This document shows positions 1-7,427 of a stretch of DNA of 64,000 nucleotides, in pieces. Numbering within the stretch: position 1 is the stretch's first letter; every line of letters begins with the position of its first letter. Source of the stretch: Kineosporia sp. NBRC 101731. Lineage in GTDB: Bacteria > Actinomycetota > Actinomycetes > Actinomycetales > Kineosporiaceae. The notes below the pieces were generated by a model. The model searched no databases. It was not told the DNA's origin and saw only the letters and a list, made by a program, of their open reading frames with translations. Location: positions 62,001 through 126,000 of the forward strand of contig NZ_BSTC01000003.1 of NCBI RefSeq assembly GCF_030269305.1. Direction: 5' to 3'. The position numbers and the translations under genes were made by a program.

Positions 1-17
1 GCGCTGACGATGACGAC

Positions 18-1520
18 GTGATTCTCGAGATGACGGGGATCCGCAAGGTTTTCCCCGGGGTGGTGGCGCTGGACGGCGTCGACCTGCGGTTGCGGGCCGG
101 TGAGGTGCACGCGCTGATGGGGGAGAACGGGGCCGGGAAGTCCACCCTGATCAAGGTTCTCACCGGGGTGTACGACATCGACGGGGGAGGCGTGCGGCTG
201 GCCGGGCAACCGGTGCGGTTCGCCGGGCCCCTGGCCGCGCAGCAGGCCGGGATCAGCACGGTCTACCAGGAAGTGAATCTCTGCGCGAATCTCTCTGTCG
301 CGGAGAACATCCTGCTGGGTCGTGAGCCCCGCCGCCTGGGCAAGATCCGGTGGGGTGCCCTGCGGCGCCGGGCCCGGGAACTGCTGGCGGGGCTCGACCT
401 GGACCTGGACGTCACCGCGCCGCTGAGTACTTATTCGCTGGCGATCCAGCAGATGGTCGCGATCGCCCGGGCCGTCGACATCGACGCCAAGGTGCTCATC
501 CTCGACGAGCCCACCTCCAGCCTCGACGCCTCCGAGGTGCAGCGGCTCTTCGAGGTGATGCGGCGGCTGAAGAGCCAGGGCGTGGCGATCGTCTTCGTGT
601 CGCACTTCCTCGACCAGGTCTACGAGGTCGCCGACCGGATGACCGTGCTGCGTAACGGCACGCTGGTGGGGGAGTTCCGGACGGCCGAGCTGCCGCAGAT
701 GCAGCTGGTGGCCGCGATGATCGGCAAGGAACTGGCCACGCTGGAAGATCTGGAGAAGCAGCCGGCCGGGCGCATCCGGCGGGACGAGCCGTTCCTGGAG
801 GCCGAGGGCCTGGGTCGCAAGGGCGGGATCGAGCCGTTCACGCTGAGCATTCACGCCGGGGAGATCGTTGGTCTGGCCGGGCTGCTCGGGTCGGGGCGCA
901 CCGAGCTGGCCCGGTTGCTGTTCGGGGCCGACCGGGCGGACGAGGGCCGGCTGACGATCGACGGCCGGAGCACGGTGTTCCGGACCCCTCGGGCGGCCAT
1001 GACCCGGGGTATCGCCTTCTCGTCGGAGAACCGGCGGACCGAGGGGGTGGTGGGTGACCTGAGCGTGCGCGACAACGTCATCCTGGCGCTGCAGGCCTCG
1101 CGCGGATGGATGCGGCCGGTCTCGCGGCGGCGGGCCGACGAGCTGGTGGACAAGTACATCAAGGCCCTGCAGATCCGCCCGGCCGATCCCGACCGTCTGG
1201 TCAAGGACCTGAGCGGGGGCAACCAGCAGAAGGTGCTGCTGGCGCGATGGCTGATCACGGAGCCCCGGCTGTTCATCGTGGACGAGCCCACGCGCGGCAT
1301 CGATGTCGGGGCCAAGACCGAGATCCAGCGACTCATAGCGGAACTCGCCGACGGCGGGATGGCGGTGCTGTTCGTCAGCGCCGAGCTGGAAGAGGTGCTG
1401 CGTCTCAGCCACAAGATCGAGATCCTGCGGGAGCGTCGTCTGGTGGAGGAACTGGAGAACACCGACACCGTGGACGCGACGAGGATCATGCAGACGATTG
1501 CCGGGGAGCAGGCGTCATGA
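18..1520 (+). CDS. ytfR: Sugar ABC transporter ATP-binding protein (YtfR-type, two ATPase domains)
   Basis: Cytoplasmic ATPase that powers import of a sugar, probably galactofuranose or a related furanose, with the two permeases that follow. It has the duplicated ATPase layout of the ribose/galactose importer class. The first half carries Walker A GENGAGKST, a signature-like stretch SLAIQQMVAIARA and Walker B LILDEPTSSLD. The second half has a degenerate P-loop LLGSGRTEL, signature LSGGNQQKVLLARW and VDEPTRGIDVGAK. The 500-residue length is normal for the family. The GTG at 18 is the first usable start, because an ATG at 10 runs straight into a stop. The 3' end overlaps the next gene by four bases (ATGA). 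The substrate-binding protein is not in the window and probably lies just upstream. Confidence 0.93.
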   Translation: MILEMTGIRKVFPGVVALDGVDLRLRAGEVHALMGENGAGKSTLIKVLTGVYDIDGGGVRLAGQPVRFAGPLAAQQAGISTVYQEVNLCANLSVAENILLGREPRRLGKIRWGALRRRARELLAGLDLDLDVTAPLSTYSLAIQQMVAIARAVDIDAKVLILDEPTSSLDASEVQRLFEVMRRLKSQGVAIVFVSHFLDQVYEVADRMTVLRNGTLVGEFRTAELPQMQLVAAMIGKELATLEDLEKQPAGRIRRDEPFLEAEGLGRKGGIEPFTLSIHAGEIVGLAGLLGSGRTELARLLFGADRADEGRLTIDGRSTVFRTPRAAMTRGIAFSSENRRTEGVVGDLSVRDNVILALQASRGWMRPVSRRRADELVDKYIKALQIRPADPDRLVKDLSGGNQQKVLLARWLITEPRLFIVDEPTRGIDVGAKTEIQRLIAELADGGMAVLFVSAELEEVLRLSHKIEILRERRLVEELENTDTVDATRIMQTIAGEQAS

Positions 1521-2539
1521 CGTTCTACAAGCACCACCTGTTCTGGCCCTTCGCGGTCTTCGTCCTGCTGCTGGTGCTGAACATCTTCTTCTCGAACAAC
1601 TTCTTCAGCATCACGGTGCACGACGGCCACCTGTACGGCTCGCTGATCGACATCGCGCGGCGCGCGGCTCCCCTGATCCTGGTCGGGGTCGGTATGACGC
1701 TGGTCATCGCGACCGGTGGCATCGACCTGTCGGTGGGCTCGGTGATGGCCGTCAGCGGTGCGCTGTCGTGTCTGCTGATCGGTGACCTGAGTGATCCGGG
1801 CAGTGTCACCGGGGTGCTCGGGGCCGTCGCGGTCGCCCTGCTGCTGTGCCTGGGACTCGGCGTCTGGAACGGATTCCTGGTCTCGGTGATCGGGATCCAG
1901 CCGATCGTGGCCACCCTCATCCTGATGGTCGCGGGCCGGGGCCTGGCCCAGCTGATCACCGGCGGGCAGATCCTCAACGTCACCTCCGCGCCGTACCGGG
2001 TGATCGGTGCCGGGTACTTCCTGGCCCTGCCGGTGTCGGTGATCATCGCCGTGGTCGTCGCGATCGTCGCCGGCCTGCTCACCCGCCGCACCGCGCTCGG
2101 CCTGCTGCTGCAGTCCGTCGGGGGCAGCCCGGCCGCGAGCCGCCTGGCGGGTATCCAGGCCCGCGGCCTGACCTGGCTGGTCTACGTGATCGCGGCGGTC
2201 TGCGCGGGGGTCGCCGGGCTGATCTACAGCTCCAACGTGTCCAGTGCCGACAGCAATGCGGCCGGCAACCTGATCGAGCTGGACGCCATCCTCGCGGTCG
2301 TCATCGGCGGCACGGCCCTGACCGGGGGCCGGTTCTCCTTGTCCGGCACGGTGCTCGGCGCGGTGCTGATCGAGACGCTGAACGTGACGATCCTCAGCGT
2401 CGGCATCCCGGTGGAGGCCACGCTGCTGTTCAAGGCGGTCGTCGTGGTCGTGCTCTGTCTCGGCCAGTCCCCGGCCTTCCGCGAGCGCGTGCTCCGGCGG
2501 CGAACACCGGCCGTTGCCACAAAGGAGGCTGTCGCATGA
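1517..2539 (+). CDS. ytfT: Sugar ABC transporter permease 1 (YtfT-type)
   Basis: Inner-membrane channel subunit of the importer, 340 residues with about eight to ten hydrophobic helices. The family block GMTLVIATGGIDLSVGSVMA and the stretch IQPIVATLILMVAGRGLAQ closely resemble remembered E. coli YtfT, supporting a galactofuranose-type system over a plain ribose one. The same frame is open further upstream, but the start was placed at the ATG at 1517 because it overlaps the stop of the ATPase gene and follows its reading end. The 3' end overlaps the second permease by four bases, so all three genes are translationally coupled. The actual substrate cannot be read from sequence. Confidence 0.9.
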   Translation: MTFYKHHLFWPFAVFVLLLVLNIFFSNNFFSITVHDGHLYGSLIDIARRAAPLILVGVGMTLVIATGGIDLSVGSVMAVSGALSCLLIGDLSDPGSVTGVLGAVAVALLLCLGLGVWNGFLVSVIGIQPIVATLILMVAGRGLAQLITGGQILNVTSAPYRVIGAGYFLALPVSVIIAVVVAIVAGLLTRRTALGLLLQSVGGSPAASRLAGIQARGLTWLVYVIAAVCAGVAGLIYSSNVSSADSNAAGNLIELDAILAVVIGGTALTGGRFSLSGTVLGAVLIETLNVTILSVGIPVEATLLFKAVVVVVLCLGQSPAFRERVLRRRTPAVATKEAVA

Positions 2540-3570
2540 CCACGGACACCACCGCACCCGACCAGACCCCCGCGTCCACCATCGAGGGACCGAAGAGGCA
2601 GCGCTGGCAGCCTGACCGGCAGCACGTGCCGGTCATCGCCACCCTGACGCTGCTGGCGTTCATGTACGGCATCGGCGTGGTGAACTACGAGGGCTTCGAC
2701 GACATCCAGGTCGTGCTGAACATCTTCGTGGACGGCGCTTTTCTGCTGGTCGTCGCGGTCGGGATGACCTTCGTGATCCTCACCGGCGGCATCGACCTGT
2801 CCGTCGGGGCGGTGATCGCCCTGACCACGACGCTGGGCGCGACCCTGCTGCACGCCGGCTGGCCCGCGGGAGTCGTTCTGCCGCTGCTGCTCCTGATCGG
2901 CACCACGCTGGGGCTGGCGATGGGCGCGGTGATCCACTACTTCAAGGTGGAGCCGTTCATCGCCACCCTCGCCGGGATGTTCCTGGCCCGGGGTCTGGCC
3001 CTGCTGATCAACCGCAACTCGATCCCGATCGACAACGGTTTCTGGGTCTCGGTCGCCCAGCAGCGCATCCGTTTCGACAAGGGCGTGTTCATCTCGAGCA
3101 GCGTCATCGTCGCCCTGGTGGTGGTGCTGGTCGCCGCGATCGTGCTGGCCTGGACCCGGTTCGGCCGTTGCGTCTACGCGATCGGCGGGAATGCCGACTC
3201 CGCTCTGCTGATGGGCCTTCCCGTGGCCCGCACGCGGATCGCGGTGTACGGCATCAGCGGGTTCTGCGCGGCGCTGGGCGGGGTGCTGTACAGCTTCTAC
3301 ACGCTGTCGGGCTACAGCCTGCACGCCCAGGGACTGGAACTGGACGCCATCGCCGCGGTGGTGATCGGCGGGGTGCTGCTCGCGGGCGGGTCGGGCTACC
3401 TGTTCGGCACCGTGCTGGGTGTTCTCGTGCTCGGGCTGATCCAGACCATCATCACGTTCCAGGGCACCCTGAGTTCCTGGTGGACGCGGATCGTGGTCGG
3501 GGTGCTGCTCTTCGCGTTCATCGTGCTGCAACGGGTCGTCACCGGGAAACGGGCCGTGCGACAGGGATAG
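2536..3570 (+). CDS. yjfF: Sugar ABC transporter permease 2 (YjfF-type)
   Basis: Second, non-identical membrane channel subunit, 344 residues. Having two different permeases is characteristic of the YtfQRT-YjfF galactofuranose importer. Motifs include GMTFVILTGGIDLSVGAVIA, FIATLAGMFLARG, YAIGGNADSALLMGLPVART and the C-terminal GTLSSWWTRIVVGVLL, all matching the YjfF pattern. A strong ribosome binding site (AAAGGAGG, 2520-2527) inside the end of the previous gene supports the ATG at 2536. A hydrophilic N-terminal tail of about 35 residues precedes the first helix. No clear terminator follows before the next gene. Confidence 0.9.
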   Translation: MTTDTTAPDQTPASTIEGPKRQRWQPDRQHVPVIATLTLLAFMYGIGVVNYEGFDDIQVVLNIFVDGAFLLVVAVGMTFVILTGGIDLSVGAVIALTTTLGATLLHAGWPAGVVLPLLLLIGTTLGLAMGAVIHYFKVEPFIATLAGMFLARGLALLINRNSIPIDNGFWVSVAQQRIRFDKGVFISSSVIVALVVVLVAAIVLAWTRFGRCVYAIGGNADSALLMGLPVARTRIAVYGISGFCAALGGVLYSFYTLSGYSLHAQGLELDAIAAVVIGGVLLAGGSGYLFGTVLGVLVLGLIQTIITFQGTLSSWWTRIVVGVLLFAFIVLQRVVTGKRAVRQG

Positions 3571-3625
3571 AGCGGGTTGCGAGAGGATCGGGGCACTGCC
3601 TGTCCGCCCCGAGGAGAGCACCGCT

Positions 3626-4249
3626 GTGAAGCCGTTCGAGTTCCGTCCCGCGCAGGGTCCCTGGTCGACCGGGCAGTCGTGGCTGTTCGTCTGCGCCGTG
3701 CCCGACCTGGCCGCGGACCGCGACCTGGCGGCGCTGTTCGGGGACTGTCGCCGGGCGCTGGACGGATTCCCGATCGTCCCGGTCGCGGACGAGGCGCTGC
3801 GGGTGACGCTGGCGCAGGTCGGTGACGCGCCGGCGGCGCAGATCGGCGCGGGGGAGCGGGAAGCGCTGCTCGAGGCCCTACGGTCGCGGCTGCGGGAGGT
3901 CCGGCCGCTGGAGATCCTGGCGGGCAGTCCGCTCGCCTACGCCACCGGTGCCCTCTGCGACCTGGAGGACGAGCCGCTGCAGGACCTGATCGGCGTGGTC
4001 CGGTCGGTGATCCGGGACCTGCGCGGGCCGGAGGCCGACACCTTCCACCCCGGGGTCACCCATCTGACGCTCGGTTACGCCTTCGCCGAGGCCTCCACGG
4101 ACGATCTGGCGCGCCGTCTGCGCCGTGTTCGTCCCAGTCACGCCCGCATGCGCATCGAGGCACTGCACCTGCTCGAGGTCAGCACGGACCCCGCCGCCCG
4201 GGCCTTCCGCCTGGTCCCCGTCGGTGCGGTGCCCCTGGGTCAGAGATAG
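3626..4249 (+). CDS. 2H-fold (2'-5' RNA ligase-like) phosphoesterase-related protein
   Basis: A 207-residue cytoplasmic protein resembling the LigT/2'-5' RNA ligase superfamily, whose active site uses two H-x-T/S-x motifs. The second motif is clear (THLTL, His146). At the position expected for the first motif the sequence reads LRVTLAQV, with Arg59 where the first catalytic His normally sits. It may therefore bind nucleotides without the usual catalysis, or my alignment may be one motif off. The start is a GTG preceded by GAGGAGAG. It follows the sugar transporter by 55 bases and ends only 12 bases from the convergent Fic gene. No operon partner suggests its substrate. Confidence 0.55.
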   Translation: MKPFEFRPAQGPWSTGQSWLFVCAVPDLAADRDLAALFGDCRRALDGFPIVPVADEALRVTLAQVGDAPAAQIGAGEREALLEALRSRLREVRPLEILAGSPLAYATGALCDLEDEPLQDLIGVVRSVIRDLRGPEADTFHPGVTHLTLGYAFAEASTDDLARRLRRVRPSHARMRIEALHLLEVSTDPAARAFRLVPVGAVPLGQR

Positions 4250-4261
4250 CCCCTGGATCAG

Positions 4262-5398
4262 TTATGCGGCGTAGGGGTCGGTCAGTGTCATCGGTGTCTG
4301 CGCCGTGGTCAGGGCCTGCTCGGGGAACTGCGGCCCGGCCACGTAGACACGGGCCCGGGTGCGCCCGGAGGCGACAAGAAGCCCGAGCGTGCCGAGATCG
4401 CGCAGGTCCCGCTGCGCCTGCTGCGTGCTGAGGCCCTCGGCCTGCTCGTACCGGGCCCGGCGCAGTCGGCCGGTCATGGCGACGTCGTGCAGGGCCGAGA
4501 CCGTGCGCGGGTCCAGGCCGAGTTCGGTGGTGGCGGTCTCCAGCTGCTCCCAGACCGCCGCCGAGCGGTCCCAGCGGCCCTGCACGGTCTGGGCCTGCTG
4601 GTGGTACGCGCCGAGGTTGAAACGCAGCCACTGGGTGACGTCCTGATCCGGCCGGTAGCTGGAGCCCCGGTCGCTGAGCTGCCGGTAGTACTCCCAGGTG
4701 TTGCCCGGCCGTCCCAGCCAGGCCTCGACCGACGAGAACTCCGGTGCCAGAATGCCTTCCCGGGCGATGAGTAGTGTCTGGAGGGAGCGGGACATCCGGC
4801 CGTTGCCGTCCGGCCAGGGGTGGATGGAGACCAGGTTCAGGTGAGCCATGGCCGCCTTCACCAGGGCCGACCCGTCGTCGTCCGCATTGAGCCAATCGAC
4901 CAGTTCCGTCATCAGGCCGGGTACCAGATCGGCGTCCGGAGCGGTGTAAGCAGCGACGGACGGATCGCGAGGATCGGTGACATAGACGGGACCTCGGCGC
5001 CATTGGCCCGACGGGCGCCGCGGGCTGTGGCGGTGCCCTTGGAGCATCCAGTGCATTCCGTTGAGAAGGCCTTTGTCGTAACGGAAATCCACGACGTCGT
5101 GGAGGGTCTGGACGTACGTCATCATCCGCTGGTAGGCGAGCGTCTCGTCGCGGTTCTCGGCCGATACCTCCACGTCGCGTTCTCCGGCGATCAGGTCTTG
5201 TGCGTCGATGGTCGACACCCGGAACCCCTCGATGCTGTTGGAGGCCGCGACGGCATCTGCGGTGAGGTACTTCCGCAGGCCGTCGACCCAGGTGGCAGGG
5301 GCGGCCTGCACCTGATGGCGAAGGCTTTCGCGCATGGAGTCGATCTCGGCGAGGACCCGCTCATCGTTCGGGGAGAGCCGCGGCGTGGGAAAGAGCAC
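4262..5398 (-). CDS. Fic family protein (class II, likely AMP transferase)
   Basis: Fic-domain protein of 378 residues. The catalytic loop reads HPWPDGNGR (residues 193-201), matching the HPFx(D/E)GNGR consensus with its catalytic His and phosphate-binding Asp and Arg. An N-terminal inhibitory motif S-x-x-x-E-G is present at residues 53-58 (SNSIEG), the arrangement of self-inhibited class II Fic enzymes. The C-terminal third looks like a winged-helix segment (tail about residues 300-378), common in solo Fic proteins. Known relatives attach AMP to protein hydroxyls; the target here is unknown. No antitoxin-like small gene is adjacent, so a toxin-antitoxin role is not supported. The start is a GTG at 5398. 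Confidence 0.85.
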   Translation of the reverse strand: MLFPTPRLSPNDERVLAEIDSMRESLRHQVQAAPATWVDGLRKYLTADAVAASNSIEGFRVSTIDAQDLIAGERDVEVSAENRDETLAYQRMMTYVQTLHDVVDFRYDKGLLNGMHWMLQGHRHSPRRPSGQWRRGPVYVTDPRDPSVAAYTAPDADLVPGLMTELVDWLNADDDGSALVKAAMAHLNLVSIHPWPDGNGRMSRSLQTLLIAREGILAPEFSSVEAWLGRPGNTWEYYRQLSDRGSSYRPDQDVTQWLRFNLGAYHQQAQTVQGRWDRSAAVWEQLETATTELGLDPRTVSALHDVAMTGRLRRARYEQAEGLSTQQAQRDLRDLGTLGLLVASGRTRARVYVAGPQFPEQALTTAQTPMTLTDPYAA

Positions 5399-5533
5399 GT
5401 GGCCAGCATAGGGCGATGTAGTGACGTTGTCATTGCGTCAGGGCGCGATCCGCGTTGCGGGGCTCGGTCACCCTGAAGGCCAGGGCTACACCGGTGAGCA
5501 CAACCTCCGGGGGCGCTCGGGTGTCATAGGGGC

Positions 5534-6136
5534 GTGACCTTCTTGTCCGTCCCGTCCGATCCCCCGCCGCCGCCGGTGGCCCGGTTCACCACGGTGTCCA
5601 CCGTCGCGGCCACGAGCCGTCCGACCACCGCCGACACCCGGGCCGCGGTCGGCGCCCTGTTTCATCAGCACCAGGTCCAGATGGTGCGGGTCGCCACGGT
5701 GCTCGTGCGGGACCCCGCGGTGGCGGAGGACGTGGTGCAGGACGCCTTCCTGGCCGTCTACGCGAACTGGTCGCGGATCCGGGAGAAGGACGAGGCGATT
5801 CGCTACCTGCACCGGAGCGTGGTGAACGTGGCCCGCAACCGCCTGCGACGCCGGTCGGTGGTGGAGCGCCTGACGTCGTTGCGCCACCACGACGAGGTCA
5901 GTGCGGAGGACCGGGCGCTCGGTGCCGGCCTGCCCAGCGCCCTGCTGAGCGCGATCGCCGAACTGCCCCGCCGGGAACGGGAGACGGTGCTCCTGCGGTA
6001 CTACCTGGACCTGTCGGAGAAGGAGACGGCCGAGGCGCTGGGTCTGCGGCCCGGGTCGGTCAAGGGGTACGCGTCGCGAGGGCTCGCGAAACTGCGCTCG
6101 GTGCTGGAACCGGCGATCTGCGGGGAGGAACGATGA
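5534..6136 (+). CDS. ECF (SigE-family) RNA polymerase sigma factor
   Basis: A 200-residue extracytoplasmic-function sigma factor. Region 2 is visible around VAEDVVQDAFLAVYANW and region 4 in LPRRERETVLLRYYLDLSEK followed by ETAEALGLRPGSVKGYASRG, a helix-turn-helix. The first 40 or so residues are not conserved, so the GTG at 5534 is provisional and a shorter protein is possible. It overlaps the next gene by four bases (ATGA), the usual coupling between an ECF sigma factor and its membrane anti-sigma partner. It probably controls envelope-stress genes, perhaps including the secreted protein at 6762. Confidence 0.85.
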   Translation: MTFLSVPSDPPPPPVARFTTVSTVAATSRPTTADTRAAVGALFHQHQVQMVRVATVLVRDPAVAEDVVQDAFLAVYANWSRIREKDEAIRYLHRSVVNVARNRLRRRSVVERLTSLRHHDEVSAEDRALGAGLPSALLSAIAELPRRERETVLLRYYLDLSEKETAEALGLRPGSVKGYASRGLAKLRSVLEPAICGEER

Positions 6137-6657
6137 CGGGCGACGACATCCTCGAGGCGAGGCTCAGGGAGGCTCTGGCGCGGGATCTTTCGGAGGTCAC
6201 GCCGCGACTCGGAGGAGAAGGACGCCTGTACCGGGAGATGGACGGCACCCGGCTCCGGCTGCCCCGGCTGAACCGGACGGTGCACGCCCTGATCGTTCCC
6301 GCCGCTGTGGCGCTGGCGATTGCGGCTCTCGTGCTGGCCATTCCGATGGTGCTCGGGGTGGGCCGGGGGAGCGTACAGCCGGCGGGCCGGCCGACCCCCA
6401 CGGCGGTCTGTCCCACCGTTCAGGCCGGGGAGGACGCAACCCTCACCCCGGCGGGCAGCGAGAGCGCCGAGCTCCTGGACGAGGGCACGGAACGCCGATC
6501 GAAGGGTGTCCCGGCGTCCGATGCGACGGAAGACCTTGCCACACCGGAAGAATCGGTTCCGGCGGAGGATTCGTCCTGTGTGGGAGAGGTGGGCTTCACC
6601 CTCGATCCCGGTTCCGGGACGGTGTGGTCGTGGCTCCTGCGCGGAAGAACTCCCTGA
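6133..6657 (+). CDS. Single-pass membrane protein, putative anti-sigma partner
   Basis: A 174-residue protein with a cytoplasmic N-terminus of about 46 residues, one hydrophobic helix (roughly residues 48-72, rich in Ala, Val, Ile and Leu) and an acidic, Ser/Pro-rich outer part. It is translationally coupled to the upstream sigma factor, the normal position and topology of an anti-sigma factor. No zinc-binding HxxxCxxC signature is present, so the anti-sigma role rests on context alone. The C-terminal part contains two Cys that could form a disulfide outside the cell. The family is not recognised. Confidence 0.6.
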   Translation: MTGDDILEARLREALARDLSEVTPRLGGEGRLYREMDGTRLRLPRLNRTVHALIVPAAVALAIAALVLAIPMVLGVGRGSVQPAGRPTPTAVCPTVQAGEDATLTPAGSESAELLDEGTERRSKGVPASDATEDLATPEESVPAEDSSCVGEVGFTLDPGSGTVWSWLLRGRTP

Positions 6658-6761
6658 CCGTGTGCACAACCCGTCCGGTCTCCCGATTGTCATACAGGTG
6701 ACGATCCGGAGCCGTGAGGCCGGTGCCGCCGGCCCGCCGGGTCGTCACTTCAGGAGGCCGA

Positions 6762-7160
6762 ATGTCTCGCAAGATCGTCACGAGTGCGGCGCTGGTGTTC
6801 GCGTCGGGTCTGGTGCTGTCGGCAGCTGGGGTGGCGGTGGCGAGTTCATCTCATCCGGAAACGGTTTCGGTGGCTACCGGGCATGGCACGCAGACGTCGA
6901 AGGTGGTGACCGTCCACGGCTCACCGGCGCAGGCCGGTGACGAGACGGTGGAGCCGATCTGCGTCGCGGGGGACGCTGGGGTCCCGGCCGGCACTGCGTC
7001 GGAAGAGCTGGTGGCCCAGGAAGACGTGACGCCGGTGGCCTCCACCGACGAGCCGCAGCTCCTGCCCGGCGAGGAAGTCCTCGACCCGTCCGAGTGTTCG
7101 GACGGGCTCAGGGAACTGGGCGAGGCTTCGACCACGGACCCGGACCGGGCGAACGACTGA
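6762..7160 (+). CDS. Small secreted protein of unknown function
   Basis: A 132-residue protein with a typical Sec signal: positive start MSRKIV, hydrophobic stretch to about residue 26, then AVASSSHP. The mature part is acidic and Thr/Val/Glu-rich with two Cys (ICVAG and PSECSDG). The ATG at 6762 was chosen over earlier in-frame starts because AGGAGG (6752-6757) sits just upstream and the signal peptide begins there. Placement directly after the sigma/membrane pair suggests it belongs to the same regulon. No family recognised. Confidence 0.65.
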   Translation: MSRKIVTSAALVFASGLVLSAAGVAVASSSHPETVSVATGHGTQTSKVVTVHGSPAQAGDETVEPICVAGDAGVPAGTASEELVAQEDVTPVASTDEPQLLPGEEVLDPSECSDGLRELGEASTTDPDRAND

Positions 7161-7168
7161 GATTCCGA

Positions 7169-7206
7169 CGGGCCGGGCCTCCCGCCCGCGGGAGGCCGGG
7201 CCCGGA
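7169..7206 (+). terminator. GC-rich hairpin after the sigma-factor operon
   Basis: GGCCTCCCG pairs with CGGGAGGCC across a two- to four-base loop, extended by flanking GGGCC/GGCCC. It begins nine bases after the stop of the secreted protein gene. There is no T-run, as is usual in actinomycete terminators. Confidence 0.6.
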
Positions 7207-7427
7207 TGGTCCGGGCCCGGGGGTGCGGCTCCACGCCGCCGTGTCTGCAGGGTCCGGCCGGGTGGGACCCATGATCAGCACTGTCCTCACGGTGCACCCC
7301 TCGGTGCTCGTCCTGGCCGGTCAGTGGCCAGTCAGCGCCGGAAGGGCAGCTCGACATGCGTTCATGGGCCATTTCGGGTTAAAAAGGATCTTGCAGGGAC
7401 CCGATGATGTGACCTGGGGAGATCCGC

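Noticed and set aside
4262-5534. Fic gene as half of a toxin-antitoxin pair
   Set aside because: No small antitoxin gene is adjacent; the inhibitory helix is inside the same protein (class II).
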